The notes under the pieces: model-generated
Told to the model about the DNA's origin: nothing
Seen by the model: the letters and a program-made list of their open reading frames with translations, nothing else
Databases searched by the model: none
In this document: piece by piece, positions 1-7,409 of the stretch
Position numbering within the stretch: position 1 is the first letter of the stretch
Layout of the letters: each line of letters begins with the position of its first letter
Source: a virus
IMG/VR virus record: IMGVR_UViG_3300045912_000118
Location: 1-36,768 of that record
Strand: one strand, 5' to 3'
Length of the DNA: 36,768 bases
Program-made: the position numbers and the translations under genes

Positions 1-59
1 GGCGGCACTTAGGTTCGCGAGGACCTGGGCCTGCGGCTCGAGCTCGAACGATCGCTTTT
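1..59. other. Variant tip at the contig start
   Basis: These 59 bases align without gaps to 36583-36641 but differ at positions 9, 10, 57, 58 and 59. Each is T here and C in the right-hand copy, and all lie in two CCC runs followed by AGG. The changes turn a Trp codon of the TPR-glycosyltransferase gene into a stop. The right-hand copy gives an open frame and is taken as the true sequence. This stretch is best read as a minor variant or damaged read path that the assembler attached to the end, and it is not extra genome. Confidence 0.75.
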
Positions 60-246
60 AGGCCAGGGCTGCGGTCGCCTTGCGGCCCACGGCGTTCAGG
101 GCGTAGCCGTAGAAGAACCAGAGGGCGGGGTTGTGGGGATACTGGTTGAGCGCCGGCTCGAGGAGTTGGATCGACTCGGCTGGCCGGCCTTCCTTGAGGA
201 AGGCCTGCGACCGGGCGATGACATCGCCCAGGGCGACCTGTTGCAT
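58..246 (-). CDS. TPR-glycosyltransferase, N-terminal part (gene crosses the contig join)
   Basis: First 62 codons of a 467-residue protein that continues at 36641 and ends at 35425. The two pieces (246 to 60, then 36641 to 35425) join in frame at 1,404 nt. ATG at 246 is preceded on the minus strand by GGAGG seven bases upstream. A TTG further upstream is possible but has no such site. The residues form a tetratricopeptide-type helix pair (aliphatic and Ala positions, then GYALNAVGR). The stop at 58-60 arises only from the C-to-T differences in the first 59 bases and is treated as an artefact. The gene lies directly behind a terminator, so it probably depends on read-through from the capsid operon. 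Confidence 0.8.
   Translation of the reverse strand: MQQVALGDVIARSQAFLKEGRPAESIQLLEPALNQYPHNPALWFFYGYALNAVGRKATAALA
60..186. repeat. Left copy of 127-bp exact terminal repeat
   Basis: Identical base for base to 36642-36768. The length of exactly 127 bases equals a common largest assembler k-mer, so the repeat most likely marks circular closure of the assembly graph. That implies a circularly permuted or terminally redundant genome and does not show a biological 127-bp terminal repeat. Confidence 0.9.
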
Positions 247-259
247 GTTGCCTCCGCGC

Positions 260-289
260 AAAAGACAGGGGCCCCTCGCGGGGCCCCTG
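260..289 (-). terminator. Intrinsic terminator after the capsid genes
   Basis: Perfect 10-bp stem (266-275 with 280-289, CAGGGGCCCC paired to GGGGCCCCTG) with a TCGC loop, followed on the minus strand by TCTTTT (265-260). It lies between the head-protein gene ending at 321 and the TPR-glycosyltransferase start at 246. A weaker 7-bp hairpin (297-303 with 311-317) lies just before it. The downstream gene's ribosome site begins only a few bases past the T tract, so this may act as a partial terminator that lowers glycan-gene expression relative to capsid protein. Confidence 0.8.
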
Positions 290-320
290 CATCCTACGCC
301 GGCGGCGCTGGCCGGCGCAA

Positions 321-764
321 TTACTGGATGTCGTCGAGCACGTACTCGAGGAAAACATCGCCGACCGCGCCGACCGTGACGCCCGCCGAGGGGGTGAACG
401 TCACGTCGATGAAGCGGACCAGGCGCTCATCCGAGAGCGACAGGTTGCCATTCGCGTTGCCGAAGCAATTCCCGCGCGAGCCGGTCACGATCGCGGCCGA
501 GTAGGTGGCCGAGCCGAAGATCGCGTCCTCGGACAGCGAATTGCCGTTGAGGCCGACCTTGAACACGCCCACGCCCGAGGCCGCGGGGCCCGGAATCCAC
601 ACCGCCCGGACGAGCTTGGCGCGGTGCGGGAGCTTGCCGATGAAGTACACGTCCCCGGCCGAGAACGTCGCCGACAGCGACACGCGGCAGAGGAGCCCAT
701 TCACGCCCGACTCGACGGCCTTGGCCTGCGAGTTGAGGTATCCAGCGGTCCTATTCGTAGCCAT
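321..764 (-). CDS. Putative head decoration or capsid-associated protein
   Basis: A 147-residue protein encoded immediately after the major capsid gene (10-nt gap). The ATG at 764 has AAGGAG upstream. It is mostly short beta-prone stretches rich in Gly, Ser, Val and Phe, with no signal peptide or membrane segment. Two stretches resemble the small beta proteins often encoded behind N4-type capsid genes: one around residues 25-60 (VYFIGKLPHRAKLVRAVWIP) and a C-terminal FLEYVLDD. The role as decoration or head-completion protein is inferred from position and size. I recognise no named family and no catalytic motif. It is the last gene before the terminator at 260-289. Confidence 0.7.
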   Translation of the reverse strand: MATNRTAGYLNSQAKAVESGVNGLLCRVSLSATFSAGDVYFIGKLPHRAKLVRAVWIPGPAASGVGVFKVGLNGNSLSEDAIFGSATYSAAIVTGSRGNCFGNANGNLSLSDERLVRFIDVTFTPSAGVTVGAVGDVFLEYVLDDIQ

Positions 765-774
765 GTCAGTCTCC

Positions 775-1833
775 TTAGACCGCGTTGTCGTAGGACGGGA
801 CCACGATGACGCCGAAGTCCGAACCGTTGAAGCGGTTCTTCTTCAGTCCACCGATGCATCCCGAGCTCACGCCCAACTGGTTGCCGTAGTCGAATGCCTT
901 CTCGGTCCAGGTGAAGATACCCTTCCCGTAGCCCTTGCCGAAGGACATCGAGAGCGCCTGGGCGCCGCACAGGGCCGCGCGTCGCACGGATGCCGCCAGT
1001 CCCGGAGAGCTCGGGATGCGGGTCGATTCGTGCAGGATGACGTTGTTGTAGACGCCGAGCGCGCCGGTGAAGATCGGGCTGCTGTCGACCTTGCCGCCGC
1101 TCATCGCCGCCTTCTGGATGTCGAGCCACTGGCCGGTCGAGGTGTTCGTCCGCAGGCTCGTCACCTGGGCCGGGTGCAGGAACATGACCCAATGGCGCTT
1201 GTTGCCGATGCTGATGGGCCGGAGCGCGTTCTTGAGGGTCTTGGCCTTTTCCACCGCGGCGTCGATGAAGGCCAGGTTGAACCGGGCCACGCTGGTATTC
1301 GACAGCGAAACCTCGGCCGTCGAGCCGGTGGCCGCGCCGATGACCACGTGGTCCGTGTCGGGGGCGATCGCCCCCTGCATACCCGTGAAGCGGACATCCG
1401 TCGCGCCGGTGTTGCCGGTAATCTGGTTGAAGAACCAGGTGTCGATGCGATCGCTCCACCAGTCGACCAGGCCGTCCTTCGCTTCCGCGCGGACGGAGAA
1501 CGGGACGCGCTGCTCGCTCATCTTGCCGCGGCTGCGCACCGCATGGCGAAGCTGGTCGATGAACACGTCGTCGAAGTAGATTTCGAGGTTTTCCTCGTTG
1601 CCCTCGAGGGTGTCGTCACCCTGGACGCCGGCGCCGCCCAACTGCATCCGCAGGTTGTGGCGGATTCGGTCGCCCGCGTCCTTCGACAGGTCGCTCTTGA
1701 TTTGGCACAGGGCGTTGGTGTCGCCGCCCATGAACTGCATTGCGTAGGTCGCCTTGAGGGCTTCCTTCGCGACCACGCTCGACCAGTGCTTCTTGGCGAG
1801 CGGGTGATTGACGGGATAGTCGGTTCCGGCCAT
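775..1833 (-). CDS. Major capsid protein, N4-gp56 family
   Basis: A 352-residue protein that should form the icosahedral head shell. The start is the ATG at 1833 (MAGTDYPVNHPLAKKHW), with AGGAGA six bases upstream. An upstream in-frame extension of 21 residues to 1896 lacks a ribosome site. Features typical of the N4-gp56/DUF4043 capsid family are visible: an early stretch on a potassium-type glycine loop (IKSDLSKDAGDRIRHNLR), the LEGNEENLEIYFDDVFIDQLRHAV region, a central MFLHPAQVTSLR and a late FDYGNQLGVSSGCIGGLKK. Position after portal and scaffold agrees. The family assignment is by motif memory and not by a search. Confidence 0.9.
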   Translation of the reverse strand: MAGTDYPVNHPLAKKHWSSVVAKEALKATYAMQFMGGDTNALCQIKSDLSKDAGDRIRHNLRMQLGGAGVQGDDTLEGNEENLEIYFDDVFIDQLRHAVRSRGKMSEQRVPFSVRAEAKDGLVDWWSDRIDTWFFNQITGNTGATDVRFTGMQGAIAPDTDHVVIGAATGSTAEVSLSNTSVARFNLAFIDAAVEKAKTLKNALRPISIGNKRHWVMFLHPAQVTSLRTNTSTGQWLDIQKAAMSGGKVDSSPIFTGALGVYNNVILHESTRIPSSPGLAASVRRAALCGAQALSMSFGKGYGKGIFTWTEKAFDYGNQLGVSSGCIGGLKKNRFNGSDFGVIVVPSYDNAV

Positions 1834-1919
1834 GGTGGCTTCTCCTGACGGGTTGATGGAACGATGCCCCGCAGTACGCCGCGGCGCGCGATCCACCAGG
1901 TTGCGGCCCTGGAGAAGCC

Positions 1920-1943
1920 GGGGACGCTATGCGGCGCGTCCCC
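1920..1943. other. Hairpin in the scaffold-capsid gap
   Basis: The 147-base gap 1834-1980 between the scaffold stop and the capsid start holds no gene. It contains an 8-bp perfect stem GGGGACGC/GCGTCCCC (1920-1927 with 1936-1943). No T tract follows on the minus strand, so it is not a convincing terminator. It could instead be a leader structure that stabilises or processes the capsid message. Confidence 0.4.
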
Positions 1944-1980
1944 TCCCGAATCGCCCGGAGTCGGCCGGGCGGCCCGCTTG

Positions 1981-2904
1981 TTACCTGGCGCGGCCGAATC
2001 GCTCGGCGCGTGCGGCCAGGAACTCAGCGGGGAGGCTATCGGTCACCTCGGATTCCGTCAAGTCCTCCCGATTGGCGCCGCCGTCCGGCAGGCCGCGGGC
2101 GAGGTCACGGTTTGGCGCTGGACGTTGGGCACCGGCCTGCCCATTGGGCGCCGCCTGGCCGCCGGTGAATCCCCAGGCCTTGGCGATCTTGTAGACCGCC
2201 TCGGCCGGATTGAGTCCGCGCTGCATCGCCTGGGCGGCCACGCCGAGCTCGCGCCGGGTGAGTTCCTGGATCACCTGCTGCTGAGTGACCTCGACCCCGA
2301 GGGCTTCCGCGTTGGCGATGATGTCCTGGGCGGCGCGCTGCCGGGCGAATGCGAGCGCCTGATGGTAGTCGGGCGCGGTCTGGACGAAGTTCTGCTCGGC
2401 GGCCTGGATGTTCTGCGTGAACTCCTGGAACTGGCGTGCCTCGGCGGTCTGCTGCTCGTAGGTCTGCGCCTTCTGCTTGAGGGCCTCGACCTCGCGCGCC
2501 TGCTGGCGGATTTTCCATTCCGTCCAGGCCTTCGGGTCGTCCAGATAGTCGGGCTCGGCGTCCTCGGGCTCCGGCTTGGCCTCGGGCTGCTGCCGGGCCT
2601 GCTCGAGGGCTTCGAGCCGGCGCTGCAATTCCTGGCGGGCCTTGCGCTCGGCGACGAGCTCGGCCAGCGGGACGCGCTTGTCCTCCTGCGATTCGCCGCG
2701 CCGATCGCCGCGGTTTCCGGCGGGGTCCTCGTCGCGCTCGTCGTACTCGTCCGGATCGGGCTTGGTGACCTTGGCCTCGGCTTCCAGGTCGTCCTCAATC
2801 TGGCCCTGTTCCTCGAGTTGGGCGGGCGTGCGCTCGTCCTCGCCGCCGAATCCGGCAATCTCGTCGAGGAAACTCTGGTCGTCGTTTGTGGGGGTCCCCG
2901 GCAT
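1981..2904 (-). CDS. Scaffolding-type head assembly protein
   Basis: A 307-residue, very acidic and Gln/Glu/Ala-rich protein between portal and capsid genes, the usual place for a capsid scaffold. Residues 1-80 are charged and probably disordered, with several Asp/Glu runs. Residues about 85-230 look like long alpha-helical coiled coil (repeated EARQ, ALEQARQQ, QQTAEARQFQ). The C-terminus is Arg-rich, as in scaffolds that bind capsid electrostatically. ATG at 2904 lies one base after the portal stop (TGA-C-ATG) with GGAG upstream, so translation is probably coupled. There is no clear protease motif, so a protease-scaffold fusion is not supported. Confidence 0.8.
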   Translation of the reverse strand: MPGTPTNDDQSFLDEIAGFGGEDERTPAQLEEQGQIEDDLEAEAKVTKPDPDEYDERDEDPAGNRGDRRGESQEDKRVPLAELVAERKARQELQRRLEALEQARQQPEAKPEPEDAEPDYLDDPKAWTEWKIRQQAREVEALKQKAQTYEQQTAEARQFQEFTQNIQAAEQNFVQTAPDYHQALAFARQRAAQDIIANAEALGVEVTQQQVIQELTRRELGVAAQAMQRGLNPAEAVYKIAKAWGFTGGQAAPNGQAGAQRPAPNRDLARGLPDGGANREDLTESEVTDSLPAEFLAARAERFGRAR

Positions 2905-2905
2905 G

Positions 2906-4813
2906 TCAATCTCCTGCTTGTGCGGCGCCGGCCTCGGCTGCCGTCTTGAGCGCCACGAACGGCGCGTTCTGAGTGATATGCTGCGCCTTCGCCTGGTTGA
3001 GCTCGGCGGTACTCCTGTCCTTCATGATCCCGGCTTCCTTGATCGCGGCCTCGAGTTCGGCCATGCGTTTCTGCATTTCCTGAACCTCGGGGTTTGGCTT
3101 GAGCTCCTCCTTCCAGGCATTCGAGAGCTCCGTCGGGATGGGCATGTAGTCGAGGATTTTCTTCGGGATCGGCGCCTGGGCGGCCTGGGCGATCGGGATG
3201 ACCTCGCGCAGCACGGCCCAGGTGCGTTCGCGCATGTTGGTCGAGGTCGGTGCCTCGTCGACGATTACGTCGAAGGTCCCGGCAAGTTTGTCGCGCAGGA
3301 GCGGTATGTACTTCGCGCCGTCGTCGCCGGTGATGCGGATGATGCGCTCGTCGCTCATGAACTCGCGGATGAGCTCGAGGAGGAGCTTGCCGGACGTGCG
3401 GTAGTAGCGGCGCATCGAGTCGAATGCCCAGGCAATAATCGCCATGGCGGACTGCTTGCGCTGCGCCTCAAGCACGCCGGCCTGCTGGCGGTCGGCGAGC
3501 CCCATGAGCTCCAGGTTGAGGCCAGACACGGCCGGGAGCGCCTCGAGCGAGAACGCCATGAGCCGGTCCATGCCCTGCGGGTACTGTCCGGCGGGCTTTT
3601 CCTTGACCTTGCCCTCGGACAGGGCGCCATCCTCGAGGAAGGTGATCTTCGACGGGTCGGCCCAGGATTCTTCCGCCTTGCGCGGGTCATCAAACGCACC
3701 GCGTTCGGCCAGGAGCCCGCCCTTCGGGTTGACCGAGAGTTGCCACAGGATCGAGGAGAAGAACTTGTTGCCCCACAGGTTCGGGTCCTTGATGTTGCGG
3801 CCGATGCCGCGCCAGGTGCCCGTGTTGCGGTCGCGCTTGCCGGTGATCGTCTGGATCATCATTCCGGCCTGCGCCGGACTGCGGTCGTGGGCGTGAACCT
3901 TGTCGCCGCAAATGATCGCGGTGTAGTAGACGCGGCGCTTGGTCTTGGTCGCCTGGTAGGGGATGCTGTTCGCCTTGAGGGCCGCCTCGAGCTTCGCCCA
4001 GGTTTCGGGCTCAAGCTCCTGGTCGAACGGCTCGGACTGTAGGGTCTGCGGGTTGGGGATCATCGCCTTGACTTGGACCCGGCTCTCGCGGCGGACGTAC
4101 TGGTAATGCGCGACCCGGACCTTGCGCTTGGCGCCCGGCTGGTTCGCGATCGAATCCTCCTCGTAGTCCTCGGGCTCGTGGACTATCTCGATGCCGTGGT
4201 CCTCGGAGTGCTCGGCGTCGGCATCGGCGATCGCCTGCGCCTCGGTCTCGTCGACCTCGTACAGTTCGGCGTACTCCTCCGGCGAATACGGCTTGAGCCG
4301 GATGAAGTACCTGGCATCCAGGAGGTTGCGCTTCCGGGCCTGGTGGTCCGGGTAGCATTCCATCGGGTCGACCCGGCACTGAGCGATATGCTCGCCGTCG
4401 GCGCCCTCGTCATCGAGGCGGTGTTCCATGAACCCCATGCCCGTGAGGATCATGTCATAGAACGCTTCCGACTCCTCGGCCTCGGCGTCCGACAGGTCGC
4501 GGGTCCATTCGGCCGCGCCGGTGGCGAGCTCGTTCACCGCGGCGTCGCCGACTTCCCGTGGGAAGTAGCGAATCTCCTGCCGGTTGTTGATTTGCAGGCC
4601 GGCCACGGCGTCGATGAACTTGTCGGCGACGTTGAACGTCACGGCCGGCCGGCGCTGATCTTCCATGAGGGCCAGGTCCTCGGGGTCCCACTGACGGCCG
4701 GCGACGAACTCGTACAGGTCGCGCGCCTCCTGTCGCCAGTCTTTCCAGTGGTGTTTCGCCGCCTTGAAGTCGCGGCGGAATTGCTTGAGGAGCTCGTCGT
4801 CGGTGAGTTTCAT
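2906..4813 (-). CDS. Portal protein, P22-type
   Basis: A 635-residue dodecameric portal through which DNA is packaged and ejected. Start chosen at ATG 4813 because it overlaps the terminase stop as ATGA. A GTG four codons upstream is less likely. The N-terminus (DLYEFVAGRQWDPEDL, RRPAVTFNVADKFIDAVAGL) and the middle (MILTGMGFMEHRL, CRVDPMECYPD) match the P22-like portal family pattern. A charged helical C-terminus (residues about 570-620) resembles a short barrel region. The length is between that of siphovirus portals and P22 gp1 (about 725 residues). It sits in the normal order terminase, portal, scaffold, capsid. Confidence 0.9.
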   Translation of the reverse strand: MKLTDDELLKQFRRDFKAAKHHWKDWRQEARDLYEFVAGRQWDPEDLALMEDQRRPAVTFNVADKFIDAVAGLQINNRQEIRYFPREVGDAAVNELATGAAEWTRDLSDAEAEESEAFYDMILTGMGFMEHRLDDEGADGEHIAQCRVDPMECYPDHQARKRNLLDARYFIRLKPYSPEEYAELYEVDETEAQAIADADAEHSEDHGIEIVHEPEDYEEDSIANQPGAKRKVRVAHYQYVRRESRVQVKAMIPNPQTLQSEPFDQELEPETWAKLEAALKANSIPYQATKTKRRVYYTAIICGDKVHAHDRSPAQAGMMIQTITGKRDRNTGTWRGIGRNIKDPNLWGNKFFSSILWQLSVNPKGGLLAERGAFDDPRKAEESWADPSKITFLEDGALSEGKVKEKPAGQYPQGMDRLMAFSLEALPAVSGLNLELMGLADRQQAGVLEAQRKQSAMAIIAWAFDSMRRYYRTSGKLLLELIREFMSDERIIRITGDDGAKYIPLLRDKLAGTFDVIVDEAPTSTNMRERTWAVLREVIPIAQAAQAPIPKKILDYMPIPTELSNAWKEELKPNPEVQEMQKRMAELEAAIKEAGIMKDRSTAELNQAKAQHITQNAPFVALKTAAEAGAAQAGD

Positions 4814-6375
4814 GCGGACATCCACGACCCGCGAGGGCGGTCCTCGGCGTAGGCGTCCCGCTTCTCGTCGGCGCCGCGCGGCCAGGACAGGTTCACGTCG
4901 AACACCCTGGCGATTGCGTCGAGGAGGTCGTCATGCAGCGGGACGGGCCAGGGCATGAGCTCCTCCTCGACCAGGACGCGCGCCAGGTCAACAGTCTGCC
5001 CGTCCGAAGTGGTCCGGTAAAGGGATTCTGGCATCCAGAACTTGCCCTGGGCGAAGTAGGGGATGAGCCGATTCACGCGATCCGCCTTCGACATCGACCC
5101 GCCGACCTCGGTCACGGCGAAGCGGTAGTTCTCCTGGTCCTGGATCATCTTCAGGGCGTCGGTGTCGGCGTCCTTGCCGTATTTCTCCCAGGCGGTGACC
5201 TTCGGCTTCCAGACCCGATGCAGGCGGATCGCCTCGAGGCATCGCTCCTGGAGGTTGAGCCGGTCGCGCACCGCATCGACCAGGTAGAGGTTGCCGTCCT
5301 GCCCCTTCCCGATGACGGCCATGGCGGTGTAATCAGAGCCCTTCTTCTTCTCGTTGGCGGGGTCCACGAGGAGGGCCAGGTTGGCGGAGCGGCGCCATTC
5401 ATCCGGGCGCTTGGTCTTGAAGGTGCGGAGCCATTCGCGCCTGAAGGTCTGAAGCGAGTCGGCGATTGGGTTCTGCATGAGTTGGGCGGATGCGGTGTAG
5501 GGACCCATTTCGCGCACCTTCTGCTCGAGCTCGGCCCGCGTCAAGAGGACCGGCTCGCCGGTGAGGGTGCCGTCCGCGGTGGCCGGGTGCAGCCTGGGGG
5601 TGGCTGCGCCGCGCTTCATGATGTCCTGGTAGGTGTCGGCGAAGTGATACCGGGTCCCGATGATGCGCTTCCTTGGGGCGCGGTTGCCCAGGTTGAGCGA
5701 GAGCTCCCAGGCCTGCGTTGTCTTGCGGATCATGTCCGGGTTGGTGACTGACTCGCGGGTCACGGTGTCGTCCCACACCAGGACGGAGAAATGCTTGGAG
5801 GTCGGCTGGCCGTCGACCAGTCCCCAGGCCTCGACCGTGGCCTCTTTTGGATTCGAGCGCCGGCGGACCACGAGCCCGTCATTCTCCGACCATTTTGGCG
5901 CCTGGGCGTTGGGCTTGTCGTAGAGCACGTCCGGGAATAGTTCCTTGAGGACGCGGTTGCCCTCTAGCTCGAACTTGATTTGACGGAGGAACGCCTTCGC
6001 GATCGGCCGGGTGTGGCTGAAGATCGCGATTGTGGCCTCGAGGCCGCCCCATTCCGGGAGCGGGTCCTCGCCGTGGCTGGCGAGGATGTCTTGAATCGTG
6101 CGAGCGAACGTGATGATGGTGGACTTGTAGTGACCTCGAGCCCATAGGTCCAGGTGGCCGTCAGGGCTCTCCTGAACCTCCCTGATCCGCTGGAACAGCC
6201 AGGGGTGTTCCACGTCCGTCCTCATCAGGAGGTAGCGCAGGAGGAAATACAGGTCCGTCCTCGCCAGTCCCCGCGCCATGATTCGCTTTTCGGGCGGCGT
6301 TAAACCGGACAAGTAGCGCATCAAACTCGGGTAGTCCGACAACTTGAGTTCCCGGGACGGGGGTGATTCCGGCAT
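4810..6375 (-). CDS. terL: Terminase large subunit
   Basis: A 521-residue packaging ATPase and nuclease. The P-loop is the variant ARGHYKST (Gly81 to Thr86), and the Walker B is VLVWDD (Asp202, Asp203). A RuvC-like nuclease domain follows, with Asp338 in LALLVDPAN, Asp367 in LYLVDAV and the late LHDDLLDAIAR acidic patch. ATG at 6375 has AGAGG upstream. A shorter start at codon 19 (MRYLSGLTPPEK) is possible. The conserved-looking LARTDLYFLLRYLLMR segment lies inside the 215-nt overlap with the small-subunit frame. The 3' end overlaps the portal start as ATGA. Headful or site-specific packaging cannot be told from the sequence alone. Confidence 0.93.
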   Translation of the reverse strand: MPESPPSRELKLSDYPSLMRYLSGLTPPEKRIMARGLARTDLYFLLRYLLMRTDVEHPWLFQRIREVQESPDGHLDLWARGHYKSTIITFARTIQDILASHGEDPLPEWGGLEATIAIFSHTRPIAKAFLRQIKFELEGNRVLKELFPDVLYDKPNAQAPKWSENDGLVVRRRSNPKEATVEAWGLVDGQPTSKHFSVLVWDDTVTRESVTNPDMIRKTTQAWELSLNLGNRAPRKRIIGTRYHFADTYQDIMKRGAATPRLHPATADGTLTGEPVLLTRAELEQKVREMGPYTASAQLMQNPIADSLQTFRREWLRTFKTKRPDEWRRSANLALLVDPANEKKKGSDYTAMAVIGKGQDGNLYLVDAVRDRLNLQERCLEAIRLHRVWKPKVTAWEKYGKDADTDALKMIQDQENYRFAVTEVGGSMSKADRVNRLIPYFAQGKFWMPESLYRTTSDGQTVDLARVLVEEELMPWPVPLHDDLLDAIARVFDVNLSWPRGADEKRDAYAEDRPRGSWMSA

Positions 6376-6664
6376 CCTCGATCCTCTTGCGGTCGATCTG
6401 CTCGGCGATGATCTTGAGCGTGCCGACCATAGCCCTGCCGCGCTCGACCCCGATGTCGCCGACCCGCATCGCGCGGTAGACCTTGGTCAATTCCTGGAGC
6501 ACGGTGGCGTGGCTGGCGAGCTTCTGGCGCCGCCAGTAGTTGCCCAGGAGCTCGCGGTCGAGCGGCTTGTCCCGGTTCGCCCGGACGGTGGCATCATCGA
6601 GCGCGGCGCGGACGGGCACAAGGCGTTGATTCTCTGCGACCGACTCCTGGGGTTCTTCACTCAT
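6161..6664 (-). CDS. terS: Putative terminase small subunit
   Basis: A 167-residue protein just upstream of terL. The start is ATG 6664 (MSEEPQESVAENQR). The N-terminal two-thirds is helical and charged, with a plausible oligomerisation helix (LGNYWRRQKLASHATVLQEL). The last 60 or so residues are Pro/Gly-rich and are read from sequence that also encodes the terL N-terminus in another frame, an unusually long 215-nt overlap. The annotation rests on position and on the conserved-looking helical core. I see no clear HTH. There is no Shine-Dalgarno, and a promoter-like element ends only six bases before the ATG, which suggests a leaderless message. Confidence 0.65.
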   Translation of the reverse strand: MSEEPQESVAENQRLVPVRAALDDATVRANRDKPLDRELLGNYWRRQKLASHATVLQELTKVYRAMRVGDIGVERGRAMVGTLKIIAEQIDRKRIEDAGITPVPGTQVVGLPEFDALLVRFNAARKANHGAGTGEDGPVFPPALPPDEDGRGTPLAVPADQGGSGEP

Positions 6665-6670
6665 GCCGGG

Positions 6671-6699
6671 AGGGTAGGGTCGCCGAGCGTGGCGGTCAA
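6671..6699 (-). promoter_or_regulatory. Candidate promoter for the packaging/capsid operon
   Basis: On the minus strand, TTGACC (6699-6694), 17 bases, then TACCCT (6676-6671). Expected initiation falls at or next to the terS ATG (6664). The -35 is a five-of-six match and the -10 is weak, so this is a suggestion only. Confidence 0.35.
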
Positions 6700-6990
6700 C
6701 CGTTCGTGAGCCGATCCAAGAGGCCGACCGAGGGGACCAGGGGCGGAGGACCCTGGGGCCGGGGAAGCATCCCCCCGGCCGGCCAGGGCGACCACAGTAC
6801 CGATTTCGGCGGGGCGTGGCTATGCCTATCCGCCGAGTGCCGGCCACGAGGGTTGGAGGGGGCCGCGCCTAGACGCGGAACGCTTTCCCTCTGCCGGCGG
6901 TCGCGGTTGCTTGTCGTCGGGTGACTCACGACTGAAACCCGTCCAGGCATTACCCCAGGCATTCCTGGGGCCCCCGCCCTGGCTGCGGTG
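6700..6990. other. Gene-free structured region upstream of terS
   Basis: About 290 bases with no convincing gene on either strand. It contains a large hairpin at 6751-6788: CCCTGG plus GGCCGGGG pair with CCCCGGCC and CCAGGG, with a two-base bulge. A second perfect hairpin lies at 6953-6970, and a 9-base direct repeat (CCAGGCATT at 6943 and 6955) is present. Its place immediately before the terminase genes makes it a candidate for a packaging recognition site or for termination of the leftward accessory cluster. Confidence 0.5.
6953..6970 (-). terminator. Possible terminator hairpin after the leftward accessory cluster
   Basis: CCCCAGG and CCTGGGG form a perfect 7-bp stem with a four-base loop about 20 bases past the stop of the 6991-7200 gene. 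No T tract follows on the minus strand, so intrinsic termination is uncertain. Confidence 0.4.
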
Positions 6991-7200
6991 TTAGTGGGGC
7001 TGCACCTTGCGCCTGACGAGTCCGTGGTTCCACAGGTAGAGGCGCCAGAGTCCGGATTCGGTGACGTAAATCCATCGGTTGAACCTGGCGGGGAACAGGC
7101 CCAGGCTGGCGACGTTGCCGACGGTCGGGATGCGGAGTTCTGGCACGCCATCGAGGTCGGAGTCGGTGGCGAATCGTAGGCGGTCTGCGGTCTCATTCAT
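6991..7200 (-). CDS. Small protein of unknown function
   Basis: A 69-residue protein, MNETADRLRF at its start, with an aromatic and basic C-terminus (RWIYVTESGLWRLYLWNHGLVRR). It starts at ATG 7200, overlapping the stop of the preceding gene as ATGA, which decides the start over a longer upstream frame. No signal peptide, zinc motif or recognised domain. It is the last gene of the leftward accessory cluster. Confidence 0.6.
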   Translation of the reverse strand: MNETADRLRFATDSDLDGVPELRIPTVGNVASLGLFPARFNRWIYVTESGLWRLYLWNHGLVRRKVQPH

Positions 7201-7409
7201 CGCCTGATAGCCTTTCCACGATACGGCTTGGAAACGTCCTGCCGGCAAGACGACTGCGTTTCGTCTTTCGATTGAGCCGGGAAGGGATCGAACCTGCCAT
7301 TGAGCCAATCATCGTACTCGCGCATCGTCATGGGTGGACCGATGGCGATGGGGAACCTCTTGCCAGGTTTGAGCTTCGTCCATTTCGGTTTCTGGTCGCC
7401 TTCAGGCAT
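7197..7409 (-). CDS. Small protein of unknown function
   Basis: A 70-residue basic protein beginning MPEGDQKPKW, with a Lys/Pro-rich N-terminal half and a polar C-terminus with a single Cys. ATG 7409 has AAGG upstream and lies within the end of the T5orf172-type gene. The 3' end overlaps the next start as ATGA. Coupled translation with both neighbours supports it as real. Function not recognised. Confidence 0.6.
   Translation of the reverse strand: MPEGDQKPKWTKLKPGKRFPIAIGPPMTMREYDDWLNGRFDPFPAQSKDETQSSCRQDVSKPYRGKAIRR

Noticed and set aside
58-60. Stop codon truncating the TPR-glycosyltransferase gene
   Set aside because: It is due only to C/T differences absent from the right-hand copy of the same sequence.
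60-186. 127-bp terminal repeat as a biological direct terminal repeat
   Set aside because: Its length equals an assembler k-mer exactly and the TPR-glycosyltransferase frame continues across it, so graph closure is the simpler explanation.
505-1848. Long + strand open frame opposite the capsid and head-protein genes
   Set aside because: It has no ribosome site or promoter and reads as Arg/Asp/Val-rich low-quality sequence. It is the expected mirror frame of GC-rich coding DNA.
1864-4852. Several long + strand frames opposite scaffold and portal
   Set aside because: They are the antisense shadows of recognised packaging genes and lack start signals.
7286-7310. tRNA-like T-loop (GGTTCGATCCC on the minus strand)
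   Set aside because: The surrounding bases cannot form acceptor, D or anticodon arms, and the stretch lies in a coding frame.
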